Under the pieces are notes generated by a model. It had not been told where the DNA came from, ran no database searches, and saw only the letters and a program-made list of their open reading frames with translations. From positions 434,001 to 498,000 of the forward strand of contig NZ_NKJI01000003.1 in assembly GCF_002277815.1 (NCBI RefSeq): a stretch of 64,000 nt of DNA. Direction: 5' to 3'. Positions 45,265 through 54,382 of this stretch are shown here, piece after piece (positions within the stretch are counted from its first letter, which is position 1; each line of letters starts with the position of its first letter). Made by a program: the position numbers and the translations under genes. This DNA comes from Pseudomonas sp. ERMR1:02 (GTDB lineage: Bacteria > Pseudomonadota > Gammaproteobacteria > Pseudomonadales > Pseudomonadaceae).

Positions 45265-46500
45265 ATGCCCCAAGCCGCCCAGAAGTCTCCTGCTCCAGAT
45301 ACCTTTGGGGACACCCTGGGGCAACCGTCGTCCGTAGAGCAGGCAAGCCGGCTTGGCCTCGAGCAGGCTTTCGCCCTGTTCAACCAGATGTCGAGCCAGC
45401 TGACCAGTTCCTACAGCATGCTCGAAGCCCGGGTCACCGAACTCAAGGGTGAGCTGGCAGTGGTCAGCGCTCAGCGCATGCAGGAACTCGCGGAAAAAGA
45501 ACGCCTGGCCAACCGCCTGCAAAATCTTCTCGACCTGTTGCCCGGTGGCGTCATCGTCATCGATGCCCAAGGCATTGTGCGCGAAGCCAACCCGGCGTCC
45601 TGTGAGTTGCTCGGTCTGCCGCTCGAAGGCGAGTTGTGGCGTCACGTCATTGCCCGCTGCTTTGCCCCTCGCGAAGATGACGGCCATGAAATCTCCCTCA
45701 AAGATGGTCGGCGCCTGTCGATTGCCACGCGCTCGCTGGATGCCGAGCCGGGTCAGCTTGTGCTGTTGAATGACCTGACTGAAACCCGTCACCTGCAAGA
45801 TCAACTGGCCCGCCACGAGCGTTTGTCGTCCCTGGGGCGAATGGTGGCGTCGCTGGCCCATCAGATTCGTACACCCCTGTCCGCTGCCTTGCTCTACGCC
45901 AGTCATTTGACTGAGCAGGAACTGCCAGTCGAGACCCGGCAGCGTTTTGCCGGACGCCTGAAAGAGCGTTTGCATGAGCTGGAGCATCAGGTGCGCGACA
46001 TGCTGGTGTTCGCGCGCGGCGAATTGCCGTTGACCGACCGTGTAACCCCCAAACAGCTTATGCAAACGCTGCAGGCGGCAGCGCTGACCCATGTGCAGGG
46101 CCTGCCAATCCGCTGGCAGTGCGACAGCCATGCCGGTGAGCTGCTGTGCAGTCGCGACACGCTGGTCGGAGCCATCCTCAACCTCATCGAGAATGCTATT
46201 CAGGCCTGTGCCGGTGATGTGCGCTTGAAGGTCCATCTGTATACCCGCGACAAGCTTTTGCGCGTGTGCGTGAGCGACAGCGGCAGCGGTATCGACAGTG
46301 TCGTGCAGGCGCGTCTGGGTGAACCATTTTTCACTACCAAGGCTACCGGAACCGGCCTCGGCCTGACCGTGGTCAAAGCTGTTGCCCGTGCTCATCAGGG
46401 AGAATTGCACCTGCGCTCGCGCCTCGGTCGCGGCACATGTGCGCAGGTGATTCTGCCGCTTTTTTCTGATGAAAAACGCAGCACTCAGGGAGCGCAGTGA
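45265..46500 (+). CDS. fleS: flagellar sensor histidine kinase FleS
   Basis: The 411-residue kinase lacks clear transmembrane segments and is probably cytosolic. A coiled-coil (about 50-90) precedes a PAS domain (LQNLLDLLPGGVIVIDAQGI). The HisKA domain has SLGRMVASLAHQIRTPLSAAL with the phospho-acceptor histidine, and the ATPase domain has LIENAIQACAG (N box), VSDSGSGID and GTGLGLTVVKAVA. It phosphorylates FleR in the flagellar hierarchy. The fleR start overlaps its stop, so the pair is translationally coupled. Confidence 0.95.
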   Translation: MPQAAQKSPAPDTFGDTLGQPSSVEQASRLGLEQAFALFNQMSSQLTSSYSMLEARVTELKGELAVVSAQRMQELAEKERLANRLQNLLDLLPGGVIVIDAQGIVREANPASCELLGLPLEGELWRHVIARCFAPREDDGHEISLKDGRRLSIATRSLDAEPGQLVLLNDLTETRHLQDQLARHERLSSLGRMVASLAHQIRTPLSAALLYASHLTEQELPVETRQRFAGRLKERLHELEHQVRDMLVFARGELPLTDRVTPKQLMQTLQAAALTHVQGLPIRWQCDSHAGELLCSRDTLVGAILNLIENAIQACAGDVRLKVHLYTRDKLLRVCVSDSGSGIDSVVQARLGEPFFTTKATGTGLGLTVVKAVARAHQGELHLRSRLGRGTCAQVILPLFSDEKRSTQGAQ

Positions 46501-47885
46501 ACGTCATGAGCATCAAGGTTTTATTGGTTGAGGATGACCGCGCGTTACGCGAAGCATTGGCTGACACGCTGCTGCTCGCCGGCCACGATTACAAAGCCTT
46601 CGGTTCGGCGGAGGAGGCCCTGGCTGCGGTCGAAGTCGAGGCATTCAATCTGGTGGTCAGCGACGTCAACATGCCGGGCATGGACGGTCATCAGCTGCTT
46701 GGCCTGCTGCGGGCACGCCAGCCGCAACTGCCGGTGTTGCTGATGACGGCTCACGGTGCCGTGGAGCGGGCGGTGGATGCGATGCGCCAGGGCGCGGCGG
46801 ACTATCTGGTCAAGCCGTTTGAACCCAAGGCGTTGCTCGATCTGGTCGCGCGGCATGCCCTGGGCAGCCTCGGCACCGCTGACAGCGAAGGGCCGGTAGC
46901 CTTCGAGCCGGCCAGTGCGCAGCTGCTGGAATTGGCCGCGCGCGTCGCCCGCAGTGATTCCACGGTGCTGATCTCCGGCGAGTCCGGGACCGGCAAGGAG
47001 GTGCTGGCGCGCTACATTCACCAGCACTCCCATCGCGCCAGCCAACCCTTCATAGCGATCAACTGTGCGGCGATCCCGGACAACATGCTGGAAGCCACGC
47101 TGTTCGGTCACGAAAAAGGCTCGTTCACCGGCGCCATTGCGGCGCAGGCCGGCAAGTTCGAGCAGGCCGATGGCGGGACCATCCTGCTCGACGAAATTTC
47201 CGAAATGCCTCTGGGCCTGCAAGCCAAATTGCTGCGGGTGCTACAGGAGCGCGAGGTCGAGCGGGTCGGCGCACGCAAGCCCGTCACGCTCGACATTCGC
47301 GTGGTTGCGACCACCAACCGTGACCTGGCCGGGGAAGTGGCGGCGGGGCGTTTCCGTGAAGACCTTTACTATCGCCTGTCGGTATTTCCGCTGGCCTGGC
47401 GTCCGTTGCGCGAGCGCACCGCCGATATCCTGCCGCTGGCCGAGCGTCTGCTGGCCAAGCACGTCAATAAAATGAAGCATGCCGCGGCGCGACTGTCGCC
47501 CGAGGCGCAGGCATGCCTGATCAGTTATCCGTGGCCGGGCAATGTGCGCGAACTGGATAACGCTATTCAGCGCGCGTTGATCCTGCAACAGGGCGGCCTG
47601 ATTCAGCCTCAGGATTTCTGTCTGTCTGGTCCGGTCGCCTGTGCACCGTTGCCATCACTCGCACCAGCGCGGGTTGTGGAGGTTGAAGCCGAATCTGCCG
47701 GGGCACTGGGTGATGACCTTCGTCGTCGCGAGTTCCAGATGATCATCGACACCCTGCGCACCGAACGCGGCCGACGCAAAGAGGCCGCCGAACGCCTGGG
47801 CATCAGCCCGCGCACCCTGCGCTACAAACTGGCGCAGATGCGCGATGCCGGAATGGACGTGGAAGCCTACCTGTTCGCCACCTGA
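46497..47885 (+). CDS. fleR: flagellar response regulator FleR
   Basis: The 462-residue protein has a receiver domain with aspartate 56 in [12 protein letters not shown], an AAA+ domain with GESGTGKE and the sigma-54 loop as GSFTGA (a conservative variant), and a Fis-like helix-turn-helix ([22 protein letters not shown]). It activates class III flagellar operons from sigma-54 promoters. GTG 46497 overlaps the fleS stop and has GGGAG four bases upstream; ATG 46506 is an alternative start. Confidence 0.94.
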   Translation: MNVMSIKVLLVEDDRALREALADTLLLAGHDYKAFGSAEEALAAVEVEAFNLVVSDVNMPGMDGHQLLGLLRARQPQLPVLLMTAHGAVERAVDAMRQGAADYLVKPFEPKALLDLVARHALGSLGTADSEGPVAFEPASAQLLELAARVARSDSTVLISGESGTGKEVLARYIHQHSHRASQPFIAINCAAIPDNMLEATLFGHEKGSFTGAIAAQAGKFEQADGGTILLDEISEMPLGLQAKLLRVLQEREVERVGARKPVTLDIRVVATTNRDLAGEVAAGRFREDLYYRLSVFPLAWRPLRERTADILPLAERLLAKHVNKMKHAAARLSPEAQACLISYPWPGNVRELDNAIQRALILQQGGLIQPQDFCLSGPVACAPLPSLAPARVVEVEAESAGALGDDLRRREFQMIIDTLRTERGRRKEAAERLGISPRTLRYKLAQMRDAGMDVEAYLFAT

Positions 47886-47926
47886 TTCGTAGACGGGATA
47901 ACAATTCATGGCGCAAACGCGATTCC

Positions 47927-47997
47927 TGTAGGAGCCGGCTTGCTGGCGAATCGATGGTGGCCGTTACGACGCCTTCGCTGGCAAGCCAGCTCCTACA
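47927..47997. repeat. REP hairpin between fleR and fliE
   Basis: TGTAGGAGCCGGCTTGCTGG at 47927 is matched by the inverse arm 47974-47997, one mismatch. This is the only TGTAGGAGCCGGC variant in the window. Confidence 0.82.
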
Positions 47998-48045
47998 AAG
48001 GCGAACGTCTTTGGGGCGGGCTTTTGTTTGGCGTGGACACCGAGC

Positions 48046-48061
48046 TGGCACCCTTGTTGCT
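48046..48061 (+). promoter_or_regulatory. sigma-54 promoter of fliEFGHIJ
   Basis: TGGCACCCTTGTTGCT is a near-perfect -24/-12 element (GG-N10-GC), 78 bases before the fliE ATG. It is the best sigma-54 site in the window. Confidence 0.9.
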
Positions 48062-48138
48062 AACACCTCTCTACCCGCCGAGTGAGTGTCAAAAAATTGC
48101 GGGTCGTTAAAGACGTAGCTTCGTCAAAGAGAGAAACC

Positions 48139-48468
48139 ATGAGCCAAGGTATTGAATTCAATCGGTTGATGCTGGACATGCGTTCCATGCAAATGGATGC
48201 CATGTCTGCGCCGAAATCGACTGCCGCCGTCCCGGAACTGAATGGCAGCAGCTTTTCCGACATGCTCGGTCAGGCCGTCAATAAAGTGAACGATACCCAG
48301 CAGGCTTCCAGTCAGTTGGCCAATGCCTTCGAGATCGGCAAAAGTGGCGTCGACCTGACCGACGTAATGATTTCCTCGCAGAAGGCCAGCGTGTCTTTCC
48401 AGGCGCTGACCCAAGTGCGTAACAAGCTGGTTCAGGCATACCAAGACATCATGCAGATGCCGGTTTAA
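48139..48468 (+). CDS. fliE: flagellar hook-basal body protein FliE
   Basis: The 109-residue protein links the MS-ring to the rod and is the first rod substrate exported. The family's C-terminal region is clear: [20 protein letters not shown] and [23 protein letters not shown] 48139 follows AGAGAGAAACC. It heads the fliEFGHIJ operon with a strong sigma-54 promoter upstream. Confidence 0.95.
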   Translation: MSQGIEFNRLMLDMRSMQMDAMSAPKSTAAVPELNGSSFSDMLGQAVNKVNDTQQASSQLANAFEIGKSGVDLTDVMISSQKASVSFQALTQVRNKLVQAYQDIMQMPV

Positions 48469-48483
48469 GGACGAGATTGAGTC

Positions 48484-50271
48484 ATGGCAGAAGCAACCGT
48501 CGATAATGTTCCGGCCAAGGCCACTCCGATAGACGGCAAACCGCCGCTGTTCGGGTTGTCTTTCCTGGAAAACCTTTCCGAAATGACCATGTTGCGTCAG
48601 GTGGGCCTGTTGGTCGGCCTGGCGGCGAGCGTGGCGATTGGTTTTGCCGTGGTGTTGTGGTCCCAGCAGCCGGACTACCGCCCACTGTACGGCAGCCTTG
48701 CCGGTATGGACGCCAAGCAGGTCATGGACACCCTGGCCTCCGCCGATATTCCCTATAACGTCGAACCCAATTCCGGTGCCTTGCTGGTCAAGGCCGATGA
48801 CCTGTCCCGTGCGCGCCTGAAACTGGCGGCCGCTGGTGTCACTCCCAGCGACGGCAACATCGGTTTTGAAATTCTCGATAAGGACCAGGGCCTGGGCACC
48901 AGCCAGTTCATGGAAGCCACCCGTTATCGTCGTGGTCTCGAAGGCGAACTGGCCCGGACCATTTCCAGCCTGAACAACGTCAAGGGTGCCCGCGTGCACC
49001 TGGCGATTCCGAAGAGTTCGGTGTTCGTGCGCGATGAGCGCAAGCCGAGTGCTTCGGTTCTGGTGGAGCTTTATTCCGGCCGCTCGCTTGAGCCAGGCCA
49101 GGTCGTGGCCATCATCAATCTGGTGGCGACCAGCGTTCCCGAACTCAGCAAGTCGCAGATCACCGTGGTCGACCAGAAGGGCACTCTGCTCTCCGATCAG
49201 GCGGAAAACTCCGAGCTGACCATGGCCGGCAAGCAATTCGATTACAGCCGCCGCATGGAAAGCATGCTCACCCAGCGTGTGCACAACATCCTGCAACCGG
49301 TGCTGGGCAACGACCGCTACAAGGCTGAAGTCTCGGCCGATGTGGACTTCAGTGCCGTCGAGTCGACATCCGAGCAGTTCAACCCGGACCAACCGGCGTT
49401 GCGCAGCGAGCAGTCGGTCAACGAACAACGTACCGCCAGCAATGGCCCGCAAGGTGTACCGGGTGCCTTGAGCAACCAGCCACCGTCGCCGGCCTCCGCG
49501 CCGCAAACCACCGGCGGCGCCAGCGCGTCGGCGGGCATGGTGCAGCCAGGCCAGCCATTGCTTGATGCCAACGGCCAGCAAGTCATGGACCCGGCCACCG
49601 GTCAGCCGATGCTCGCCCCGTACCCGGCGGACAAGCGTTCACAATCGACCAAGAACTTCGAGCTCGACCGCTCCATCAGCCACACCAAACAGCAACAGGG
49701 TCGTTTGAATCGCCTGTCGGTGTCGGTGGTGGTCGACGATCAGGTCAAGGTCAACCCGGCCAATGGCGAAACCACCCGTGCGCCGTGGAGCGCCGATGAA
49801 TTGGCGCGCTTCACTCGTCTGGTCCAGGACGCCGTCGGTTTCGACGCCAGCCGTGGCGACAGTGTCAGCGTGATCAACATGCCGTTCTCTGCTGAACGCG
49901 GTGAAATGATTGCCGATATTCCGTTCTACACCCAGCCCTGGTTCTGGGACATCGTCAAGCAAGTGCTGGGTGTCTTGTTCATCCTTGTGCTGGTGTTCGG
50001 CGTGCTCCGTCCGGTGCTCAACAACATTACTGGCGGTGGCAAAGACAAGCAGCTGGCTGGCTTGGGAAGCGACGTCGAGTTGGGTGGCATGGGCGGCCTG
50101 GAAGGCGAACTGGCCAACGATCGCGTCAGCCTCGGCGGTCCGACCAGCATCCTGCTGCCAAGCCCGAGCGAAGGCTATGACGCACAGTTGAACGCAATCA
50201 AGAGTCTGGTGGCAGAAGACCCGGGTCGTGTGGCCCAAGTCGTGAAAGAGTGGATTAACGCAGATGAGTGA
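48484..50271 (+). CDS. fliF: flagellar MS-ring protein FliF
   Basis: The 595-residue inner-membrane protein forms the MS-ring, the base on which the flagellum is built. A first transmembrane helix (VGLLVGLAASVAIGFAVVLW) is at about residues 40-59 and a second (VLGVLFILVLVFGVL) near 500. YccA-like ring-building domains lie between: FMEATRYRRGLEGELARTIS and VKGARVHLAIPKSSVFVRD. A P/S/Q-rich region follows, then RNLDRSI-like ELDRSISHTKQQQGRL. The C-terminal segment that binds FliG is present. The fliG start overlaps its end by eight bases. Confidence 0.97.
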   Translation: MAEATVDNVPAKATPIDGKPPLFGLSFLENLSEMTMLRQVGLLVGLAASVAIGFAVVLWSQQPDYRPLYGSLAGMDAKQVMDTLASADIPYNVEPNSGALLVKADDLSRARLKLAAAGVTPSDGNIGFEILDKDQGLGTSQFMEATRYRRGLEGELARTISSLNNVKGARVHLAIPKSSVFVRDERKPSASVLVELYSGRSLEPGQVVAIINLVATSVPELSKSQITVVDQKGTLLSDQAENSELTMAGKQFDYSRRMESMLTQRVHNILQPVLGNDRYKAEVSADVDFSAVESTSEQFNPDQPALRSEQSVNEQRTASNGPQGVPGALSNQPPSPASAPQTTGGASASAGMVQPGQPLLDANGQQVMDPATGQPMLAPYPADKRSQSTKNFELDRSISHTKQQQGRLNRLSVSVVVDDQVKVNPANGETTRAPWSADELARFTRLVQDAVGFDASRGDSVSVINMPFSAERGEMIADIPFYTQPWFWDIVKQVLGVLFILVLVFGVLRPVLNNITGGGKDKQLAGLGSDVELGGMGGLEGELANDRVSLGGPTSILLPSPSEGYDAQLNAIKSLVAEDPGRVAQVVKEWINADE

Positions 50272-51283
50272 TAACCGAGCCGTTGCCGCCAAGCTATCCA
50301 AGGTCGACAAAGCCGCGATTCTGCTGCTGTCCCTTGGCTCTACCGACGCCGCCCAAGTGCTGCGCCACATGGGGCCTAAAGAGGTCCAGCGTGTGGGCGT
50401 GGCCATGGCCCAGATGGGCAACGTGCACCGCGAGCAGGTCGAGCAGGTGATGAGCGAGTTCGTCGACATCGTCGGCGACCAGACCAGCCTGGGCGTAGGT
50501 TCCGACGACTACGTGCGCAAAATGCTCACCCAGGCCCTGGGCGAGGACAAGGCCAACGGCCTCATCGACCGAATCCTGCTGGGTGGCAACACCAGTGGTC
50601 TGGACAGCCTGAAATGGATGGAGCCGCGCGCCGTCGCCGACGTGATTCGTTATGAGCACCCGCAGATCCAGGCGATCGTGGTGGCTTACCTCGATCCGGA
50701 TCAGGCCGGTGAAGTGCTCGGCAACTTCGACCACAAGGTGCGACTGGACATCATTCTGCGGGTTTCCTCGCTGAACACCGTACAGCCTGCAGCCCTGAAA
50801 GAGCTGAACCAGATTCTCGAGAAGCAGTTCTCCGGCAACTCGAACGCCGCGCGCACCACCCTGGGCGGTATCAAGCGCGCGGCCGACATTATGAACTTCC
50901 TCGACAGTTCGATCGAAGGTCAACTCATGGACTCGATTCGCGAAGTCGACGAAGACCTGTCCGGTCAGATCGAAGACCTCATGTTCGTGTTCAACAACCT
51001 GGCCGATGTCGACGACCGTGGCATCCAGGCACTGTTGCGCGAAGTGTCCTCCGACGTGCTGGTACTGGCCCTCAAGGGCTCGGACGAAGGCGTCAAGGAG
51101 AAGATCTTCAAGAACATGTCCAAGCGTGCGGCCGAACTGCTACGCGACGACCTCGAAGCCAAGGGCCCAGTGCGCGTCAGCGACGTGGAAACCGCGCAGA
51201 AGGAAATCCTCACCATCGCCCGCCGTATGGCCGAAGCCGGAGAAATCGTTCTCGGCGGCAAGGGCGGCGAGGAAATGATCTAA
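50264..51283 (+). CDS. fliG: flagellar motor switch protein FliG
   Basis: The 339-residue protein is the rotor part that interacts with stator MotA. The N-terminal domain begins LSKVDKAAILLLSLGSTDAA, the middle has the EHPQ motif (YEHPQIQAIVVAYLDPDQA), and the C-terminal torque helix region has FVFNNLADVDDRGIQALLRE with the charged residues D and R, then KNMSKRAAELLRDDLEAKGP. It overlaps fliF, so it is co-translated. Length fits the family. Confidence 0.97.
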   Translation: MSDNRAVAAKLSKVDKAAILLLSLGSTDAAQVLRHMGPKEVQRVGVAMAQMGNVHREQVEQVMSEFVDIVGDQTSLGVGSDDYVRKMLTQALGEDKANGLIDRILLGGNTSGLDSLKWMEPRAVADVIRYEHPQIQAIVVAYLDPDQAGEVLGNFDHKVRLDIILRVSSLNTVQPAALKELNQILEKQFSGNSNAARTTLGGIKRAADIMNFLDSSIEGQLMDSIREVDEDLSGQIEDLMFVFNNLADVDDRGIQALLREVSSDVLVLALKGSDEGVKEKIFKNMSKRAAELLRDDLEAKGPVRVSDVETAQKEILTIARRMAEAGEIVLGGKGGEEMI

Positions 51284-51287
51284 CACC

Positions 51288-52073
51288 ATGGCCAAGCATG
51301 ATGATTCTCCCACTGACCTGATCCGGGCCAGGGATGTCAGTGGCTTCGATACCTGGGCGCTGCCCAGCTTCGATCCGCCGGAACCCGAACCAGAACCTGA
51401 GCCGGAACCTGAACCGCCGGAAATGGAAGAAGTGCCGCTGGAAGAAGTCCAGCCACTGACCCTCGAAGAGCTCGAAAGCATTCGCCAGGAAGCCTACAAC
51501 GAAGGCTTCGCCGTGGGCGAGAAAGAGGGATTCCACAGCACCACCCTCAAGGTTCGTCAGGAAGCGGAAGCGGCGCTGGCCCCCAAAATCGCCGGGCTGG
51601 AGCAATTGATGGCGCACCTGTTCGAGCCCATCGCCGAACAGGACACCTTGATTGAAAAGTCCTTGGTCGACCTCGTGCAGCACATCACCCGGCAGGTGAT
51701 TCAGCGCGAACTGGCCATCGACTCGACGCAGATCGAACACGTCATGCGTGAAGCCCTCAAGCTTCTGCCACTGGGCGTGGGCAATGTGCGGCTGTACATC
51801 AATCCGCAGGATTTCCAACAGGTCAAAGCCCTGCGCGAACGCCATGAAGAAACCTGGCGCATCGTCGAGGACGAGGCGCTGTTGCCTGGCGGCTGCCGGG
51901 TCGAGACCGAACACAGCCGTATCGATGCCACGGTGGAAACCCGTGTTGCGCGGGTGATGGACAAGCTGTTCGATCAGTTGCACGAGCAGGCATTGCACCC
52001 GGCCGCGCCGGACGTGAGCCTGGAACTGCCGATCGACAGCAAGCCGGTTCCGGACATTGCCGATGCGCCTTGA
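51288..52073 (+). CDS. fliH: flagellar export regulator FliH
   Basis: The 261-residue protein regulates the export ATPase FliI. The N-terminal part is disordered and has a perfect Pro-Glu repeat, (PE)n, at about residues 29-46 (gene 51375-51420). An extended helical region with [18 protein letters not shown] follows, then a C-terminal V-ATPase-E-like domain with [20 protein letters not shown] and [13 protein letters not shown]. The fliI start overlaps its end by 11 bases. Confidence 0.93.
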   Translation: MAKHDDSPTDLIRARDVSGFDTWALPSFDPPEPEPEPEPEPEPPEMEEVPLEEVQPLTLEELESIRQEAYNEGFAVGEKEGFHSTTLKVRQEAEAALAPKIAGLEQLMAHLFEPIAEQDTLIEKSLVDLVQHITRQVIQRELAIDSTQIEHVMREALKLLPLGVGNVRLYINPQDFQQVKALRERHEETWRIVEDEALLPGGCRVETEHSRIDATVETRVARVMDKLFDQLHEQALHPAAPDVSLELPIDSKPVPDIADAP

Positions 52074-53421
52074 ACGCACCAGTTTCGCCAGGCGCCTGGG
52101 CAGTTATGCCGAGGCCACGCAATTGGAAGGCGCGCCGATCCTCGAAGGTCGCCTGTTGCGCATGGTCGGGCTGACCCTTGAGGCCGAAGGCTTGCGCGCG
52201 GCCATGGGCAGTCGCTGCATGGTCATCAACGACGACAGCTATCACCCGGTGCAGGTCGAAGCCGAAGTCATGGGCTTCTCCGGCAGCAAAGTCTTCCTGA
52301 TGCCGGTCGGCAGCGTCGCCGGTATTGCGCCGGGCGCCCGCGTCGTTCCGCTGTCGGACAGCGGTCGCTTACCGATGGGCATGAGCATGCTCGGCCGGGT
52401 GCTTGATGGCGCTGGTCGCGCGTTGGACGGCAAGGGCGGGATGAAGGCCGAGGACTGGGTGCCGATGGACGGTCCGACCATCAATCCGCTCAAGCGTGAA
52501 CCGATCAGCGAGCCGCTGGATGTGGGCATTCGTTGCATCAACGGGATGTTGACGGTCGGTCGCGGTCAGCGGCTCGGGCTGTTCGCCGGTACCGGCGTGG
52601 GTAAGTCGGTGTTGCTGGGCATGATGACCCGCTTCACCGAGGCCGACATTATCGTCGTCGGGCTGATCGGTGAGCGGGGTCGTGAAGTCAAGGAGTTCAT
52701 CGAGCACATCCTCGGTGAAGAAGGGCTCAAGCGTTCGGTGGTGGTGGCGTCCCCTGCGGACGATGCACCGCTGATGCGTCTGCGCGCGGCCATGTACTGC
52801 ACACGAATCGCCGAGTATTTCCGCGACAAGGGCAAGAACGTCCTGTTGCTGATGGATTCGCTGACCCGTTTCGCCCAGGCCCAGCGGGAAATCGCCCTGG
52901 CTATCGGCGAGCCGCCAGCCACCAAGGGCTATCCGCCGTCGGTGTTCGCCAAGTTGCCGAAACTGGTGGAGCGGGCCGGTAATGCCGAGAAGGGCGGTGG
53001 TTCGATTACCGCGTTCTACACCGTGCTGTCCGAAGGCGATGACCAGCAGGACCCGATTGCCGACTCGGCGCGAGGCGTGCTCGACGGGCACATCGTGCTG
53101 TCGCGGCGCCTGGCCGAGGAGGGGCATTACCCGGCCATCGATATTGAAGCGTCCATCAGCCGGGTGATGCCGGCGGTGGTGTCGCCAGAGCACATGACCC
53201 GCGCGCAGTATTTCAAGCAATTGTGGTCGCGTTATCAGCAGAGCAGGGATTTGATCAGCGTCGGTGCCTACGTTGCCGGCGGCGATCGCGAGACCGATCT
53301 GGCGATTTCCCTGCAACCGCAGTTGGTCAAATACCTGCGTCAGGGCCTCAATGACAGTATCAGCCTGGGCGAAAGCGAAGCGTACCTCGCGTCGATCTTC
53401 GCGCCTGCGGCGGGCGGTTAA
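52063..53421 (+). CDS. fliI: flagellar export ATPase FliI
   Basis: The 452-residue F1-beta-like ATPase energises flagellar type III export. Walker A AGTGVGKS is at about 175-182, Walker [18 protein letters not shown], and [18 protein letters not shown] and YHVLSEGD-like [17 protein letters not shown] are family motifs. The C-terminus includes [18 protein letters not shown] 52063 begins [13 protein letters not shown]; a TTG six bases upstream is unlikely. It forms a unit with fliH and fliJ. Confidence 0.97.
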   Translation: MRLERTSFARRLGSYAEATQLEGAPILEGRLLRMVGLTLEAEGLRAAMGSRCMVINDDSYHPVQVEAEVMGFSGSKVFLMPVGSVAGIAPGARVVPLSDSGRLPMGMSMLGRVLDGAGRALDGKGGMKAEDWVPMDGPTINPLKREPISEPLDVGIRCINGMLTVGRGQRLGLFAGTGVGKSVLLGMMTRFTEADIIVVGLIGERGREVKEFIEHILGEEGLKRSVVVASPADDAPLMRLRAAMYCTRIAEYFRDKGKNVLLLMDSLTRFAQAQREIALAIGEPPATKGYPPSVFAKLPKLVERAGNAEKGGGSITAFYTVLSEGDDQQDPIADSARGVLDGHIVLSRRLAEEGHYPAIDIEASISRVMPAVVSPEHMTRAQYFKQLWSRYQQSRDLISVGAYVAGGDRETDLAISLQPQLVKYLRQGLNDSISLGESEAYLASIFAPAAGG

Positions 53422-53427
53422 CCGGCC

Positions 53428-53877
53428 ATGGCCCAGACTCGCGCAGGGCGCCTGGCCCCCGTGGTGGAAATGGCCGAGAAGGCCGAGAAAACCGCGGTCC
53501 AGCGCCTGGGACACTTCCAGGGGCAGGTGCGTCTGGCGCAAAGCAAACTCGATGATCTCGAAGCCTTTCGCCTCGATTATCAGGAACAGTGGATCGTGCG
53601 CGGCAGCGGTGGTGTGTCGGGCCAATGGTTACTGGGCTATCAGGGGTTCCTGGCGCAACTGGGCACGGCCATCGATCAGCAGCGCCAGAGCCTGGCCTGG
53701 CACCAGAACAACCTGAACAAGGCGCGCGAAACCTGGCAACAGGCGTTTGCCCGGGTCGAAGGTTTACGCAAACTGGTTCAACGTTACATGGATGAAGCGC
53801 GGGCGCTGGAAGACAAGCGCGAGCAAAAGCTGCTGGATGAGTTGTCCCAGCGCTTGCCGCGTCAGGATCAATATTGA
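53428..53877 (+). CDS. fliJ: flagellar export protein FliJ
   Basis: The 149-residue protein is an antiparallel coiled coil that fits into the FliI ring and couples ATPase and gate. Its sequence is almost wholly helical with heptad pattern (EKAEKTAVQRLGHFQGQVRL, QTRAGRLAPVVEMAE, DEARALEDKREQKLLDELSQ). It lies six bases after fliI. Sequence conservation in FliJ is low, so the name is by length, character and position. Confidence 0.92.
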   Translation: MAQTRAGRLAPVVEMAEKAEKTAVQRLGHFQGQVRLAQSKLDDLEAFRLDYQEQWIVRGSGGVSGQWLLGYQGFLAQLGTAIDQQRQSLAWHQNNLNKARETWQQAFARVEGLRKLVQRYMDEARALEDKREQKLLDELSQRLPRQDQY

Positions 53878-53894
53878 ATCCGCGTTATCGTTCA

Positions 53895-53982
53895 TCGCGG
53901 GCAAGCCACGCTCCCACAGGTTTTGCGTCGTTCGCAAAATCATGTACGACGCATAACCTGTGGGAGCGTGGCTTGCCCGCGA
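53895..53982. repeat. REP pair with 28-base perfect arms
   Basis: Arms 53895-53922 and 53955-53982 are exact reverse complements with core CTGTGGGAGCGTGGCTTGCC. It divides the fliEFGHIJ genes from the partner-switching genes. Confidence 0.88.
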
Positions 53983-54082
53983 AAGCGATCTGACAGGCGC
54001 CACAATTTACAGCCTTGCCCCAACCTCTACCCAATGCTAAACCTTGTACAAGCAGGTTTACCAATGACAAGGAAGCCATGAC

Positions 54083-54382
54083 ATGTCAGTCGTTACAGAA
54101 ATCTCCCCGGATGGGCAAAAGCTGACGATATCGGTCAAGGGACGATTCGATTTCGCCAAACATCAGGAATTTCGTGAATCCTACGAAGACAAGGATCTAG
54201 CCGAGGTCGTGATCGACCTGAAAGAGGCGACCTACCTCGACAGTTCCGCGCTGGGCATGCTGCTTCTGTTGCGTGATCACGCCGGTGGCGACGATTCCGA
54301 TATTCGCGTCGTCAACAGCAGTTCCGACGTCAGGAAAATCCTCGCCATCTCCAATTTCGACAAACTGTTCGACATCAGTTGA
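54083..54382 (+). CDS. STAS-domain anti-sigma factor antagonist
   Basis: The 99-residue protein is a single STAS domain of the SpoIIAA/RsbV/HsbA type. The phospho-acceptor serine region is DLKEATYLDSSALGMLLLLR (about residues 46-65). In partner switching a kinase phosphorylates this serine and a PP2C phosphatase removes it. Its stop overlaps the start of the receiver-phosphatase gene. In P. aeruginosa the similar HsbA binds the anti-sigma factor FlgM, so a flagellar role is plausible. ATG 54083 has GGAAGCC upstream. Confidence 0.9.
   Translation: MSVVTEISPDGQKLTISVKGRFDFAKHQEFRESYEDKDLAEVVIDLKEATYLDSSALGMLLLLRDHAGGDDSDIRVVNSSSDVRKILAISNFDKLFDIS

Noticed and set aside
52369..53625. Minus-strand ORF of 418 residues opposite fliI
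   Set aside because: It is a shadow of fliI, which has Walker motifs and operon context; the H/Q/R-rich product is typical of antisense frames.
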